42,145 nucleotides of DNA from Pseudomonas sp. RGM2987 (GCF_022952855.1 NZ_JALJDX010000176.1:1-42145), one strand, 5' to 3'; shown: positions 26,858 through 36,186, numbered from the stretch's first letter. Numbers and translations: made by a program. Notes: generated by a model from the letters alone, not told the origin.

Positions 26858-28528
26858 ATGACAACAACAATATCCCCCGACTCGCGCTGGACGCGGCGGC
26901 GCAGCGAGAAGCAGCGGCGGCTCGAACTGGTGAAGGGGCTTGCCGACGGTGTGGTGTTGCCCACCGACAAGATCGTCGCGGCGCTGGAGGCGTTGATCCT
27001 GCCGGGTGACCGCGTGGTGTTGGAAGGCAATAACCAGAAGCAGGCGGATTTTCTCTCGCGCTCCCTGGTGAAAGCCGATCCGTCGAAGCTGCACGACTTG
27101 CACATGATCATGCCCAGTGTCGGCCGCTCCGAGCACCTGGACCTGTTCGAACGCGGCATTGCCCGCAAGCTGGATTTTTCCTTCGCCGGCACCCAGAGCC
27201 TGCGCATCAGCCAGTTGCTGGAAGATGGCCTGCTGGAAGTCGGGGCGATCCACACTTACATCGAACTCTATGCACGGCTGGTGGTGGACCTGATCCCCAA
27301 CGTGGTGCTTTCGGCCGGGTTCATGGCCGACCGCGCCGGCAATATCTACACCGGCCCGAGCACCGAAGACACCCCGGCGCTGATCGAGCCGGCGGCCTTC
27401 AGCGATGGCATCGTCATCGTTCAGGTCAACCAGTTGGTGGACGACGTCAGCGACCTGCCGCGAGTGGACATCCCGGCCTCCTGGGTGGATTTCGTGGTGG
27501 TGGCCGACAAGCCGTTCTACATCGAGCCGCTGTTCACCCGCGACCCACGGCATATCAAGCCGGTACACGTGCTGATGGCGATGATGGCGATTCGCGGGAT
27601 CTACGAAAAACACAACGTTCAGTCCCTCAACCACGGCATCGGTTTCAACACCGCCGCCATCGAATTGATCCTGCCGACCTATGGCGAATCCCTCGGCCTG
27701 AAGGGCAAGATCTGCCGCAACTGGACCCTCAATCCTCACCCAACGTTGATCCCGGCCATTGAAAGCGGCTGGGTCGAAAGTGTGCATTGCTTCGGCACCG
27801 AACTGGGCATGGAAAACTACATCGCCGCCCGCCCCGACGTGTTCTTCACCGGGCATGACGGCTCGTTACGCTCCAACCGGATGGTCTGCCAATTGGCCGG
27901 GCAGTACGCAGTGGACCTGTTCATCGGCGCCACGTTGCAGGTAGACGGTGACGGCCATTCCTCGACGGTGACCCGTGGTCGGTTGGCAGGCTTCGGTGGC
28001 GCGCCGAACATGGGCCATGATCCACGCGGTCGCCGCCACGGCACGCCGGCCTGGCTCGACATGCGCCACGGCGATGGCGAGGCGCCCTTGCTGGAGCGTG
28101 GCAAGAAACTGGTGGTGCAGATGGTCGAGACCTTCCAGGAGGGCGGCAAGCCAACCTTCGTCGAGACTCTCGACGCGGTAGATGTGGCGAAGAAAGCCGG
28201 CATGCCTCTGGCGCCGATCATGATCTACGGCGACGACGTCACCCACCTGCTCACCGAAGAGGGCATCGCCTACCTGTACAAGGCCCGCTCGCTGGAAGAG
28301 CGCCAGGCCATGATCGCGGCCGTGGCCGGGGTCACTGCCATCGGCCTGCGGCACAACCCCAAGGACACCGCGCGGATGCGCCGCGAAGGCTTGATCGCCT
28401 TGCCCGAAGACCTCGGCATCCGTCGCACCGAGGCCACCCGCGAGTTGCTCGCGGCCAAGAGCGTGGCCGATCTGGTGGAGTGGTCCGGTGGCCTCTACAA
28501 CCCGCCCGCCAAGTTCAGGAGCTGGTAA
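26858..28528 (+). CDS. mdcA: MdcA, malonate decarboxylase alpha subunit
   Basis: A 556-residue CoA-transferase-fold subunit that exchanges acetyl for malonyl on the acyl carrier protein (acetyl-S-ACP:malonate ACP transferase). Recognisable stretches are VVLEGNNQKQADFLSRSL, SLNHGIGFNTAAIELILPTY, GFGGAPNMGHDPRGRRHGTP and APIMIYGDDVTHLLTEEG. The ATG at 26858 is used (GGAG upstream); the frame extends 33 bp further without homology. Head of a tightly packed operon; the mdcB ATG follows its stop with no gap. Confidence 0.95.
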   Translation: MTTTISPDSRWTRRRSEKQRRLELVKGLADGVVLPTDKIVAALEALILPGDRVVLEGNNQKQADFLSRSLVKADPSKLHDLHMIMPSVGRSEHLDLFERGIARKLDFSFAGTQSLRISQLLEDGLLEVGAIHTYIELYARLVVDLIPNVVLSAGFMADRAGNIYTGPSTEDTPALIEPAAFSDGIVIVQVNQLVDDVSDLPRVDIPASWVDFVVVADKPFYIEPLFTRDPRHIKPVHVLMAMMAIRGIYEKHNVQSLNHGIGFNTAAIELILPTYGESLGLKGKICRNWTLNPHPTLIPAIESGWVESVHCFGTELGMENYIAARPDVFFTGHDGSLRSNRMVCQLAGQYAVDLFIGATLQVDGDGHSSTVTRGRLAGFGGAPNMGHDPRGRRHGTPAWLDMRHGDGEAPLLERGKKLVVQMVETFQEGGKPTFVETLDAVDVAKKAGMPLAPIMIYGDDVTHLLTEEGIAYLYKARSLEERQAMIAAVAGVTAIGLRHNPKDTARMRREGLIALPEDLGIRRTEATRELLAAKSVADLVEWSGGLYNPPAKFRSW

Positions 28529-29404
28529 ATGCACGCACTCAACTGGCAACCCAAAGCGTTATCGCTGTCCGAGCGCTTGGCGGATCTGGCCGTAGATGCG
28601 CTGATCGACGAAGCCGACCTGTCGCCCAAACCGGCCCTGGTGGACCGTCGCGGCAGCGGCGCCCATACCGATCTGCACCTGGGCCTGATGCACGCCTCGG
28701 CGCTGTCGCTGTGGCCGGCGTTCAAGGAAATGGCCGAGGCCGCCATCGATTACGCTGAAATCGGCCTGCCGCTGCGCGAAGCCCTGGGACGGATCGGCCG
28801 TGAAGGTGAAGCTGCGATGCTCGCCACCACCGGTGGGGTGAACACCCACCGTGGCGCGATCTGGGCCTTGGGCCTGCTGGTCGCCGCCGCGGCGCTGGAG
28901 CCTGAGTCCAATGCGCCCGGCGCCGTTGCCCTCAGAGCCGCCCGCCTGGCCTTGCTCGATGACCGCTACGCGCCAAAACCCTTGAGCCACGGCGCCCAGG
29001 TTGCCCAGCGCTACGGCGTGCGCGGCGCCCGTGAAGAAGCCCAACTGGCATTCCCGGCCGTTACGGGCCTGGGCCTGCCGCAACTCAAGCGCAGCCGTGC
29101 GGCGGGGGCAGGGGAGCAGAACGCCCGGCTCGATGCGTTGCTGGCGATCATGACCACCCTGGCCGACACCTGCGTGCTGTATCGCGCCGGCGAAGCGGGT
29201 TTGCAAGCCATGCAACAAGGTGCCAGAGCCGTGCTCGACGCCGGTGGCAGTGCCAGCCTGGGCGGTCGTCGCCAACTGCACGCGCTGGACCAACAATTGA
29301 TTGCCTTGAACGCCTCGCCCGGCGGTGCGGCCGACCTGCTCGCCGCCTGCCTGCTGCTCGACCGGATCGAGCGCGGCGATGGCCTCTGCCCAGGAGTGTG
29401 CTGA
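28529..29404 (+). CDS. mdcB: MdcB, triphosphoribosyl-dephospho-CoA synthase
   Basis: A 291-residue CitG/MdcB-family protein. It condenses ATP with dephospho-CoA to make the precursor of the malonate decarboxylase prosthetic group. Family marks are [55 protein letters not shown] and DTCVLYRAG. It shares one base with mdcC (stop TGA, start ATG). Confidence 0.94.
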   Translation: MHALNWQPKALSLSERLADLAVDALIDEADLSPKPALVDRRGSGAHTDLHLGLMHASALSLWPAFKEMAEAAIDYAEIGLPLREALGRIGREGEAAMLATTGGVNTHRGAIWALGLLVAAAALEPESNAPGAVALRAARLALLDDRYAPKPLSHGAQVAQRYGVRGAREEAQLAFPAVTGLGLPQLKRSRAAGAGEQNARLDALLAIMTTLADTCVLYRAGEAGLQAMQQGARAVLDAGGSASLGGRRQLHALDQQLIALNASPGGAADLLAACLLLDRIERGDGLCPGVC

Positions 29405-29703
29405 TGCAAACCTTATCCTTTGAATTTCCCGCCGGGCAGCCGCCACGGGGCCGGGCGCTGGTGGGCTGTGTCGGTTCGGGCGACCTGGAAGTGCTGATCG
29501 AGCCAGGCCTGGCCGGCAAATTGACCATTCAGGTGCAGACCTCGGTCAATGGCAGCGAACAGCGCTGGCAGCATCTCTTTTCGCGCATGTTCGATGGTCA
29601 GGTGCCGCCGGCGCTGTCCATCGACATCCATGATTTCGGCGCCACGCCTGGCGTGGTACGCCTGCGCCTGGAGCAAGGCTTCGAGGAGATCGGCCATGAC
29701 TGA
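29404..29703 (+). CDS. mdcC: MdcC, malonate decarboxylase acyl carrier protein (delta subunit)
   Basis: A 99-residue acyl carrier subunit. The attachment serine for the phosphoribosyl-dephospho-CoA group is expected to be Ser25 in GCVGSGDLEVLIEP. This is not the usual GxDS motif, because the carrier belongs to the citrate lyase/malonate decarboxylase type. Overlaps mdcB by one base and mdcD by 8 bp. Confidence 0.94.
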   Translation: MQTLSFEFPAGQPPRGRALVGCVGSGDLEVLIEPGLAGKLTIQVQTSVNGSEQRWQHLFSRMFDGQVPPALSIDIHDFGATPGVVRLRLEQGFEEIGHD

Positions 29704-30547
29704 CAGCGCCACGCTTTTGAACAAGCACAGCTTCGTCGAGCTGGGCGCCCGCCAACGGGCCAGGGCCTTGCTGGATGACGGTACCTACCGCGAATTGCTC
29801 GACCCGTTCCAGCGGATCATGTCGCCCTGGCTGTTGCGCCAAGGCGTGGTGCCGCAGAGCGATGACGGCGTGGTGATCGCCAAGGGCCGCCTCGACGGCT
29901 TGCCGGTGGTGATCGCCGCCATCGAAGGCGCGTTCCAGGGTGGCAGCCTTGGCGAGGTCGGTGGGGCGAAGATTGCCGGCGCCCTGGAGCTGGCCGCCGA
30001 AGACAACCGCAACGGCATCCCGACCCGGGCCGTGTTGCTGCTGGAAACCGGTGGCGTGCGCTTGCAGGAAGCCAACCTGGGGCTGGCAGCGATTGCCGAA
30101 ATCCATTCAGCGATTGTCGACCTGCGCCAGTATCAACCGGTGGTCGGCGTGGTGGCCGGGAGTGTCGGCTGCTTCGGCGGCATGTCCATCGCCGCCGGGC
30201 TGTGCAGCTACTTGCTGGTGACCCAGGAAGCACGGCTGGGCCTGAACGGCCCGCAAGTGATCGAACAGGAAGCCGGCCTCGACGAGTACGACTCCCGCGA
30301 CCGGCCCTTCATCTGGAGCCTGACCGGCGGCGAGCAGCGTTTCGCCACCGCACTGGTGGACCGTTATGTGGCCGATGACGTGGCGCGGATCCGCCAGGAA
30401 GTGAGCCAACTGCTGCACCAGGGCGTGCCATCCGCACACCGCAGTGGTCAGGCCGAGTGGTTCCTGCAACGCCTGGCTCGATTGGACACCGAGGCGCAAA
30501 TCGAACCGGCAGCGGTTCGCCAGTTGTATCAGGGAGAACGCCCATGA
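29696..30547 (+). CDS. mdcD: MdcD, malonate decarboxylase beta subunit
   Basis: A 283-residue crotonase-fold carboxyltransferase-like subunit which, with MdcE, decarboxylates malonyl-S-ACP to acetyl-S-ACP without biotin. Typical stretches are GGSLGEVGGAKIAGALELAA, VLLLETGGVRLQEANLGLAA and GSVGCFGGMSIAAGLC. The start MTDSATLL lies inside the end of mdcC (8-bp overlap), the likely coupling site. The open frame further upstream is mdcC out of frame. Confidence 0.94.
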   Translation: MTDSATLLNKHSFVELGARQRARALLDDGTYRELLDPFQRIMSPWLLRQGVVPQSDDGVVIAKGRLDGLPVVIAAIEGAFQGGSLGEVGGAKIAGALELAAEDNRNGIPTRAVLLLETGGVRLQEANLGLAAIAEIHSAIVDLRQYQPVVGVVAGSVGCFGGMSIAAGLCSYLLVTQEARLGLNGPQVIEQEAGLDEYDSRDRPFIWSLTGGEQRFATALVDRYVADDVARIRQEVSQLLHQGVPSAHRSGQAEWFLQRLARLDTEAQIEPAAVRQLYQGERP

Positions 30548-31347
30548 GTGCTTATTCATTGCGCGGCTTGCGCTGGTTCGAAGCCCTGAGCGGCAACGCC
30601 CTGCCGGTCCAAGGATTGCCCGCTTCGTTGAAGGTCGCCGACGTCCGATTGGGCGAGCAACAGGTGCGGCTGCTGGCGGTGGTGGCTGATCCCGACAACC
30701 GTTTTCCACGGGCTCGTAGTGGCGAAGTCGGCTTGCTGGAAGGCTGGGGTCTGGCAAAAGCGGTGGATGATGTCATCGCCGCCGACCGCGATGCGCCGAG
30801 CAAACGGCCGTTGATTGCCATTGTCGATGTACCGAGCCAGGCGTATGGCCGACGCGAGGAAGCCCTGGGCATCCATCAGGCGCTGGCCGGCGCGGCGGAC
30901 AGTTACGCCCGCGCCCGATTGGCCGGACATCCGGTGATCGGCCTGCTGGTAGGCAAGGCGATGTCCGGCGCCTTTCTCGCCCACGGCTATCAGGCCAACC
31001 GGTTGATTGCCCTGCGCGATCCAGGGGTGATGGTCCACGCCATGGGCAAGGCGTCGGCGGCGCGGGTGACCTTGCGTAGCGTCGAAGAGCTGGAGGCGTT
31101 GGCCGCCAGCGTGCCGCCGATGGCGTATGACATCGACAGTTTTGCCAGTCTGGGTTTGTTGTGGGAAACCCTGTCGGTCGAGCAGATCGAGCAACCGTTG
31201 GCGAGTGACCTGGCGCGGGTGATCGATTGCCTGCAACAGGCGATCAACGAGGTCGCCGCAGCGCCGCGGGACTTGAGCAGTCGCCTGGGCGCGACTCACC
31301 GGGCCGCCTCCAGCACCGTTCGCCAATTGCTGAGAGCGCAGTGGTGA
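30544..31347 (+). CDS. mdcE: MdcE, malonate decarboxylase gamma subunit
   Basis: A 267-residue partner of MdcD in the decarboxylase. Family marks include VVADPDNRFPRARSGEVGL, IVDVPSQAYGRREEALG and GLLVGKAMSGAFLAHGYQA, which forms the oxyanion-hole side of the crotonase fold. The start overlaps mdcD by 4 bp (ATGA). Confidence 0.94.
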   Translation: MSAYSLRGLRWFEALSGNALPVQGLPASLKVADVRLGEQQVRLLAVVADPDNRFPRARSGEVGLLEGWGLAKAVDDVIAADRDAPSKRPLIAIVDVPSQAYGRREEALGIHQALAGAADSYARARLAGHPVIGLLVGKAMSGAFLAHGYQANRLIALRDPGVMVHAMGKASAARVTLRSVEELEALAASVPPMAYDIDSFASLGLLWETLSVEQIEQPLASDLARVIDCLQQAINEVAAAPRDLSSRLGATHRAASSTVRQLLRAQW

Positions 31348-31964
31348 ATCATTTCCTGGCCCATGACCTGCTCTGGGGGATGACCCCGCAGCGGTTGCCG
31401 GCGGATGCGCCGCACTGGGTGAGAGAATCCCTTGGCCTCGGGCAACCGGTGGTCGTGCGGCGGGCGCTGGCGGAGCCAGGGCAGGTGGCGGTGGGCGTGC
31501 GCGGGCAATCCCGGGAACAACGCTACGCCACGTCGATGCCGCTGGCGGCCGTCAAGCTGCGGGTGCGCCCGGAAGACCTGCGGCACGTCGCCCCCCGTCG
31601 CGACTTGCCGGCCCTGCAAGCGCTGTCCCGCCTGCGTCCGCTGCTCGACGCCAGCGGTTGGGTCTGGGGCGTCAGCGGCAGCGCCGGCTTCGAACTCGCC
31701 AGTGGCATCAAGGCGTTGCATGAGCGCAGCGACCTGGACCTGATCCTGCGCACGCCGCAGCCCTTGGACCGCGCTCAGGCCAAGGTGCTGCTGGCGCAGC
31801 TGGACGATTCGGCATGCGCCGTGGACATGCAGTTGCAGACGCCATTCGGCGCCGTGGCCCTGCGCGAGTGGGCGGGTGTGTCGCAGCGGGTCTTGCTCAA
31901 GGATGACCTCCAGGCCCGGCTGGTGACGGATCCGTGGCAGCCGTCGCTGGAGTGCGTCGCATGA
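31344..31964 (+). CDS. mdcG: MdcG, phosphoribosyl-dephospho-CoA transferase
   Basis: A 206-residue nucleotidyltransferase-fold enzyme that attaches the prosthetic group to MdcC. The fold signature is WGVSGSAGFELASG followed by ERSDLDLILRTP (the paired Asp metal ligands). The start is a GTG that overlaps the mdcE stop in GTGA, which fits the coupling seen in the rest of the operon; in-frame codons upstream lie inside mdcE. Overlaps mdcH by 4 bp. Confidence 0.92.
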   Translation: MNHFLAHDLLWGMTPQRLPADAPHWVRESLGLGQPVVVRRALAEPGQVAVGVRGQSREQRYATSMPLAAVKLRVRPEDLRHVAPRRDLPALQALSRLRPLLDASGWVWGVSGSAGFELASGIKALHERSDLDLILRTPQPLDRAQAKVLLAQLDDSACAVDMQLQTPFGAVALREWAGVSQRVLLKDDLQARLVTDPWQPSLECVA

Positions 31965-32881
31965 GCAGCCTCTTGGTGTTCCCCGGCCAGGGGGCGCAAC
32001 GGCCCGGCATGCTCCATGGCCTGTCGCCGAGGATTCTGGGCGAGGCGAGCGATGTGCTCGGCGAAGACGTCCTGCAACTGGACAACGCCACAGCGCTGCA
32101 ATCGACTCGTGCCGTGCAGTTGTGCCTGTTGGTTGCCGGCGTGGCGGCGTCGCGTCGCTTGCTGGAACAGGCGCCTGCGCCGGACTACGTGGCGGGGCTG
32201 TCCATCGGTGCGTATCCGGCGGCGGTCGTGGCCGGTGCCTTGGCATTCGAAGACGCGTTGCGGCTGGTCAGCCTGCGGGGCGAGCTGATGCAGCGGGCCT
32301 ATCCGCAAGGCTATGGCATGACCGCTCTCATTGGCCTCGACCTCGCGACCGTCGAAGCGCTGCTGGCTCAGGTACACAGCGACACGACACCGGTCTACCT
32401 GGCCAATATCAACGCCGATAACCAGGTGGTCATCGCCGGCAGCGACGAGGCCATGGGTCTGGTCGCCGCCAAGGCCAGAAGCCAGGGCGCCGCCAAGGCC
32501 TGTCGCCTTGCCGTGAGCGTGCCGTCCCATTGCCCGTTGCTGGAAACCCCGGCACGGACGCTGGCGGCAGCGTTTGCCGAGGTGCCATTGAAAACCCCGG
32601 TCGTGGGCTATCTCAGCGGCAGTCGGGCAAGGCCTGTGATCAAGGCCGAGGCCCTGCGCGACGACCTGGCCTTCAACATGTGCCGCGTCGTCGATTGGCG
32701 CGGCACGGTGCAAAGCGCCTTTGAGCGAGGCGTGCGGCTACAGATCGAACTGCCGCCCGGTGCGGTGTTGACCGGGCTGGCGCGCCGGGTGTTCGAGCAG
32801 GGCACCGTCATTGCCTTCGACGGGGCCCGGCTCGATACCCTGCAAGCGCTGCTTGCTGAGGAGGGAAGCCGCCAACCCTAG
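31961..32881 (+). CDS. mdcH: MdcH, malonyl-CoA:ACP malonyltransferase (epsilon subunit)
   Basis: A 306-residue FabD-like acyltransferase. N-terminal LLVFPGQGAQRPGM; nucleophile Ser81 in GLSIGAYPAAVVAG; His190 in VPSHCPLLE completes the dyad. It primes the carrier with malonyl from malonyl-CoA so the decarboxylation cycle can start. Overlaps mdcG by 4 bp. A 67-bp gap follows before mdcL. Confidence 0.94.
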   Translation: MSSLLVFPGQGAQRPGMLHGLSPRILGEASDVLGEDVLQLDNATALQSTRAVQLCLLVAGVAASRRLLEQAPAPDYVAGLSIGAYPAAVVAGALAFEDALRLVSLRGELMQRAYPQGYGMTALIGLDLATVEALLAQVHSDTTPVYLANINADNQVVIAGSDEAMGLVAAKARSQGAAKACRLAVSVPSHCPLLETPARTLAAAFAEVPLKTPVVGYLSGSRARPVIKAEALRDDLAFNMCRVVDWRGTVQSAFERGVRLQIELPPGAVLTGLARRVFEQGTVIAFDGARLDTLQALLAEEGSRQP

Positions 32882-32948
32882 ACCACCGACTCAGGCTGCG
32901 AACCTACAAGAACAACAATTTCGACGATGCATTTTGAGGATTACAACA

Positions 32949-33365
32949 ATGATTATTTACGGTGTGGCGCTGTTGGCGATCTGTACGCTGGCAGGGGTGA
33001 TCATGGGCGACCTGCTCGGCGTGTTGCTGGGCGTCAAATCCAACGTGGGCGGGGTCGGCATTGCGATGATCCTGCTGATCTGCGCACGGTTATGGATGCA
33101 AAAACGCGGCGGCATGACCAAGGACTGCGAGATGGGCGTCGCCTTCTGGGGCGCCATGTACATTCCGGTGGTGGTGGCGATGGCCGCGCAACAAAACGTG
33201 GTCACGGCTTTGCACGGCGGCCCGGTGGCAGTGTTGGCGGCCATCGGTTCGGTGGTGCTCTGCGGCTGCACCATCGCGCTGATCAGCCGGACCCACAAAG
33301 GCGAACCCTTGCCCGACGAGCCGGCTGAAGTCACGCCCCTTGGCACACCGGTAGGAGGTCGCTGA
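32949..33365 (+). CDS. mdcL: MdcL/MadL, malonate transporter subunit
   Basis: A 138-residue membrane protein, the small subunit of the two-component MadLM malonate transporter. Four hydrophobic segments; the conserved N-terminus reads IIYGVALLAICTLAGVIMGD. GAGGA lies about 8 bp before the ATG. One base separates its stop from mdcM. Confidence 0.93.
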   Translation: MIIYGVALLAICTLAGVIMGDLLGVLLGVKSNVGGVGIAMILLICARLWMQKRGGMTKDCEMGVAFWGAMYIPVVVAMAAQQNVVTALHGGPVAVLAAIGSVVLCGCTIALISRTHKGEPLPDEPAEVTPLGTPVGGR

Positions 33366-33366
33366 C

Positions 33367-34131
33367 ATGTGGGATCTCATTGAGAAAGGCCTGGAACATA
33401 ACGGTTTGATCACGGCGTTCGCCTTTGTGGGCGTGATCATGTGGGTGTCGGTGATCCTGTCCAGGCGCCTGACGTTCGGCCGGGTCCACGGCTCGGCGAT
33501 TGCCATCGTCATCGGCCTGGTGCTCGCCTGGGTCGGCGGCACCATGACCGGTGGGCAGAAGGGCCTGGCGGATCTGTCGCTGTTTTCCGGCATCGGCCTG
33601 ATGGGCGGCGCCATGCTGCGGGACTTCGCCATCGTTGCCACCGCGTTCGAAGTGCAGGCCACCGAAGCGAAGAAGGCCGGGATGATCGGCGTGATCGCGC
33701 TGCTGCTGGGTACGATCCTGCCGTTCATTGTCGGGGCGAGCATTGCCTGGCTGTTCGGCTATCGCGATGCGGTGAGCATGACCACCATCGGCGCAGGCGC
33801 GGTGACCTACATCGTCGGGCCGGTGACCGGCGCGGCGATTGGCGCGACGTCCGATGTGATGGCGCTGTCGATTGCCACCGGGCTCATCAAGGCGATCATC
33901 GTAATGGTCGGCACGCCCATGGCGGCACGCTGGATGGGCCTGGATAACCCACGCTCGGCCATGGTGTTCGGCGGGTTGGCCGGCACGGTGAGCGGTGTGA
34001 CGGCCGGCCTGGCGGCGACGGATCGGCGACTGGTGCCCTATGGCGCGTTGACCGCGACGTTCCATACCGGGCTTGGCTGTCTGCTTGGGCCTTCGTTGCT
34101 GTACTTCATTGTTCGGGGGATTGTCGGCTAA
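33367..34131 (+). CDS. mdcM: MdcM/MadM, malonate transporter subunit
   Basis: A 254-residue membrane protein with about eight hydrophobic segments, the large subunit of the MadLM transporter, which in Malonomonas imports malonate with a sodium ion or proton. Typical stretches are GQKGLADLSLFSGIGLMGGA and GAVTYIVGPVTGAAIGATSDV. Last gene of the mdc operon; followed by a REP pair and the convergent mdcR. Confidence 0.93.
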   Translation: MWDLIEKGLEHNGLITAFAFVGVIMWVSVILSRRLTFGRVHGSAIAIVIGLVLAWVGGTMTGGQKGLADLSLFSGIGLMGGAMLRDFAIVATAFEVQATEAKKAGMIGVIALLLGTILPFIVGASIAWLFGYRDAVSMTTIGAGAVTYIVGPVTGAAIGATSDVMALSIATGLIKAIIVMVGTPMAARWMGLDNPRSAMVFGGLAGTVSGVTAGLAATDRRLVPYGALTATFHTGLGCLLGPSLLYFIVRGIVG

Positions 34132-34143
34132 GCAGCGCTGCTT

Positions 34144-34238
34144 TTGTGGCGAGGGAGCTTGCTCCCGCTCGGGTGCGCAGCAGCCGCTCTTTTGGGGCCG
34201 CTACGCGGCCCAGCGGGAGCAAGCTCCCTCGCCACAAG
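34144..34238. repeat. REP pair, family B
   Basis: TGTGGCGAGGGAGCTTGCTC at 34145 and its mirror ending at 34238, filling the gap between the convergent mdcM and mdcR. It ends 3 bp from the mdcR stop codon, so it is likely part of both 3' untranslated regions. Confidence 0.9.
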
Positions 34239-34241
34239 GTT

Positions 34242-35156
34242 TCAGCCTTGGCGATTGGCATACATCCGGCACTCGGCCAGCAGCGCCAGCAGGTTCGGAT
34301 CGCGCTCCTTGGCCTTGAGGAACACCGCGCCGATGTGCTGCTGCAACCGGTATTTTTCCTGCAACGGGATCAGTTTCACCCGGTTCTCATAAACCGCCGC
34401 AATCCTGCCCGGCAGCAGCGCATAACCCACCCCGGAGCTGACCATGCTCAGCAGGGTGAAGATGTCGTTGACCTGCATCGCCACCTTCGGCTCGAACCCC
34501 GCCTGCTTGAACACCCGGATCCCGTCCTGATGCGTGGCGAAGCCCTGGGTCAAGGTGATGAACGTTTCGTCGCGGACCTCGGCCAGGTCGACTTCGCTGC
34601 GTTGGGCAAAGGGTGAGTCAGCCGGCGTGGCGAGGAAGATGTCATCGGAAAACAGCGCGATGTGCTCGCAGTCCGGGTCGTTGACGCTGTCGTCCAGGGA
34701 CACCAGGATCGCGTCGACTTCCATGTTCTTGAGCTTGTACAGCAGGTCGATGTTCGAGCCCATGATCAGGTCGATATTGAGTTCGCTGCGCCGGATCTTC
34801 AGGCCCATGATCAGCTGCGGCACGGTCTTGACCGTCAGCGAGTACAGCGAGCCAAGCTTGAAGCGCTCTGCGGAAAACCCGGCGGCCTCGCGGGTCAGGC
34901 GCACGCTTTCGATCACGTCCTGGATCAGCTTCTGCGCCCGTTCTTCGAGCACATAAGCGCTTTCCAGCGGCGTCAGGTTGCGGCCTTCGTGCTTGAACAA
35001 CGGGCAACGCAGGGCACTCTCCAGCGAGTGAATCGCCCGATGCACGCTGACGTTGCTGGTCTGCAACTCGGCCGCCGCCCGCGCCAGGTTTCCGGTGCGC
35101 ATGAAGGCCAGGAACACCTCGAGTTTCTTCAGGGTCAATTCTTCGTCGATCAGCAT
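34242..35156 (-). CDS. mdcR: MdcR, LysR-type regulator of malonate decarboxylase
   Basis: A 304-residue LysR-family activator. The N-terminal winged helix-turn-helix (about residues 9-60) reads LEVFLAFMRTGNLARAAAEL then TSNVSVHRAIHSLESAL. The C-terminal part is a periplasmic-binding-like effector domain, presumably for malonate. It lies convergent to the mdc operon, as in other pseudomonads. The start MLIDEELTLKKLE is chosen by homology; the frame extends 240 bp upstream through REP sequence. Confidence 0.92.
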   Translation of the reverse strand: MLIDEELTLKKLEVFLAFMRTGNLARAAAELQTSNVSVHRAIHSLESALRCPLFKHEGRNLTPLESAYVLEERAQKLIQDVIESVRLTREAAGFSAERFKLGSLYSLTVKTVPQLIMGLKIRRSELNIDLIMGSNIDLLYKLKNMEVDAILVSLDDSVNDPDCEHIALFSDDIFLATPADSPFAQRSEVDLAEVRDETFITLTQGFATHQDGIRVFKQAGFEPKVAMQVNDIFTLLSMVSSGVGYALLPGRIAAVYENRVKLIPLQEKYRLQQHIGAVFLKAKERDPNLLALLAECRMYANRQG

Positions 35157-35219
35157 GGGGCGGGCTCTTATTCGTATCGCTTGATTGTGCCCCAATCGAC
35201 TTGTTTGAGAGGTTTTATC

Positions 35220-35329
35220 TGTGGCGAGGGAGCTTGCTCCCGTTGGCTGCGAAGCGGCCCCTTTTTTTGCGATTGCTGCGCACTGGTGCGCCAGCCCGGT
35301 CGAGCGGGAGCAAGCTCCCTCGCCACAGG
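35220..35329. repeat. REP pair, family B
   Basis: TGTGGCGAGGGAGCTTGCTC at 35220 and its mirror ending at 35329, in the 266-bp gap between the divergent mdcR and HlyIII genes. An intergenic gap with two promoters is an unusual place for a REP pair; the mdcR promoter must lie in the short stretch 35157-35219 or beyond the REP. Confidence 0.88.
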
Positions 35330-35422
35330 TTTTGTATCTTCGAGGACTTAAGCAAACCATTGCACTTTGTCGCGCCAAGCCCGAGCCTTGGCGCATTTCT
35401 GGAAACAGGGGGTAAGGATTCG

Positions 35423-36040
35423 ATGTATCACGGGGAGCGACTCAACGCCTGGACCCATCTGGTCGGGGCAATCGCAGCGTTTATCGGTGGGGTGTGGCTG
35501 GTGGTGATTGCCGGGCTGACCGGCGATCCCTGGAAGATCGTCAGCGTGGCGATCTACGGGTTCACCTTGCTGGTGCTTTACAGCGCTTCGACGGTCTACC
35601 ACAGCGTGCGCGGGCGCCGCAAAGCGATCATGCAGAAGGTCGATCACTTTTCGATCTACCTATTGATCGCCGGTAGCTACACGCCGTTCTGCCTGGTGAC
35701 CTTGCGCGGGCCGTGGGGCTGGAGTCTGTTCGGGATTGTCTGGGGGCTGGCGCTGATCGGGATCCTGCAGGAGATCAAGCCGCGATCCGAAGCACGGATC
35801 CTGTCGATCGTGATCTACGCCGTGATGGGCTGGATCGTGCTGGTGGCGGTCAAGCCGTTGCTGGCGGCCCTGGGCAGCGCCGGGTTTGCCTGGCTGGCCT
35901 CGGGTGGCGTGTTGTACACCGTGGGCATCATTTTCTTCGCCCTCGACAACCGCTTGCGCCATGCCCATGGCATCTGGCATCTGTTCGTGATCGCCGGCAG
36001 CCTGCTGCACTTTGTGGCGATTTCGCTTTATGTACTCTGA
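35423..36040 (+). CDS. HlyIII/TrhA family membrane protein
   Basis: A 205-residue protein with about seven membrane helices, of the hemolysin III (PAQR-like) family. The conserved polar residues are present: Ser and His in LYSASTVYHSV, Asp and His in KVDHFSIYLLIAGSYTPF, and two His in HGIWHLFVIAGSLLHF, the likely metal site. The E. coli homologue TrhA has been linked to membrane energetics and fluidity. TAAGGA precedes the ATG. Monocistronic. Confidence 0.9.
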   Translation: MYHGERLNAWTHLVGAIAAFIGGVWLVVIAGLTGDPWKIVSVAIYGFTLLVLYSASTVYHSVRGRRKAIMQKVDHFSIYLLIAGSYTPFCLVTLRGPWGWSLFGIVWGLALIGILQEIKPRSEARILSIVIYAVMGWIVLVAVKPLLAALGSAGFAWLASGGVLYTVGIIFFALDNRLRHAHGIWHLFVIAGSLLHFVAISLYVL

Positions 36041-36062
36041 CTGGAAAGCACCCTGGAACCCC

Positions 36063-36151
36063 TGTGGGAGCGGGCTTGCTCGCGAATGCAATCTACCAGC
36101 GACATTGATGTTGGCTGACCGGCCGCCTTCGCGAGCAAGCCCGCTCCCACA
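36063..36151. repeat. REP pair, family A
   Basis: TGTGGGAGCGGGCTTGCTCG at 36063 and its inverted copy ending at 36151, between the convergent HlyIII and rsmE genes. Confidence 0.9.
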
Positions 36152-36186
36152 ATGGGCCTGCAATTGATCACCGTATCTGTGGTGAG

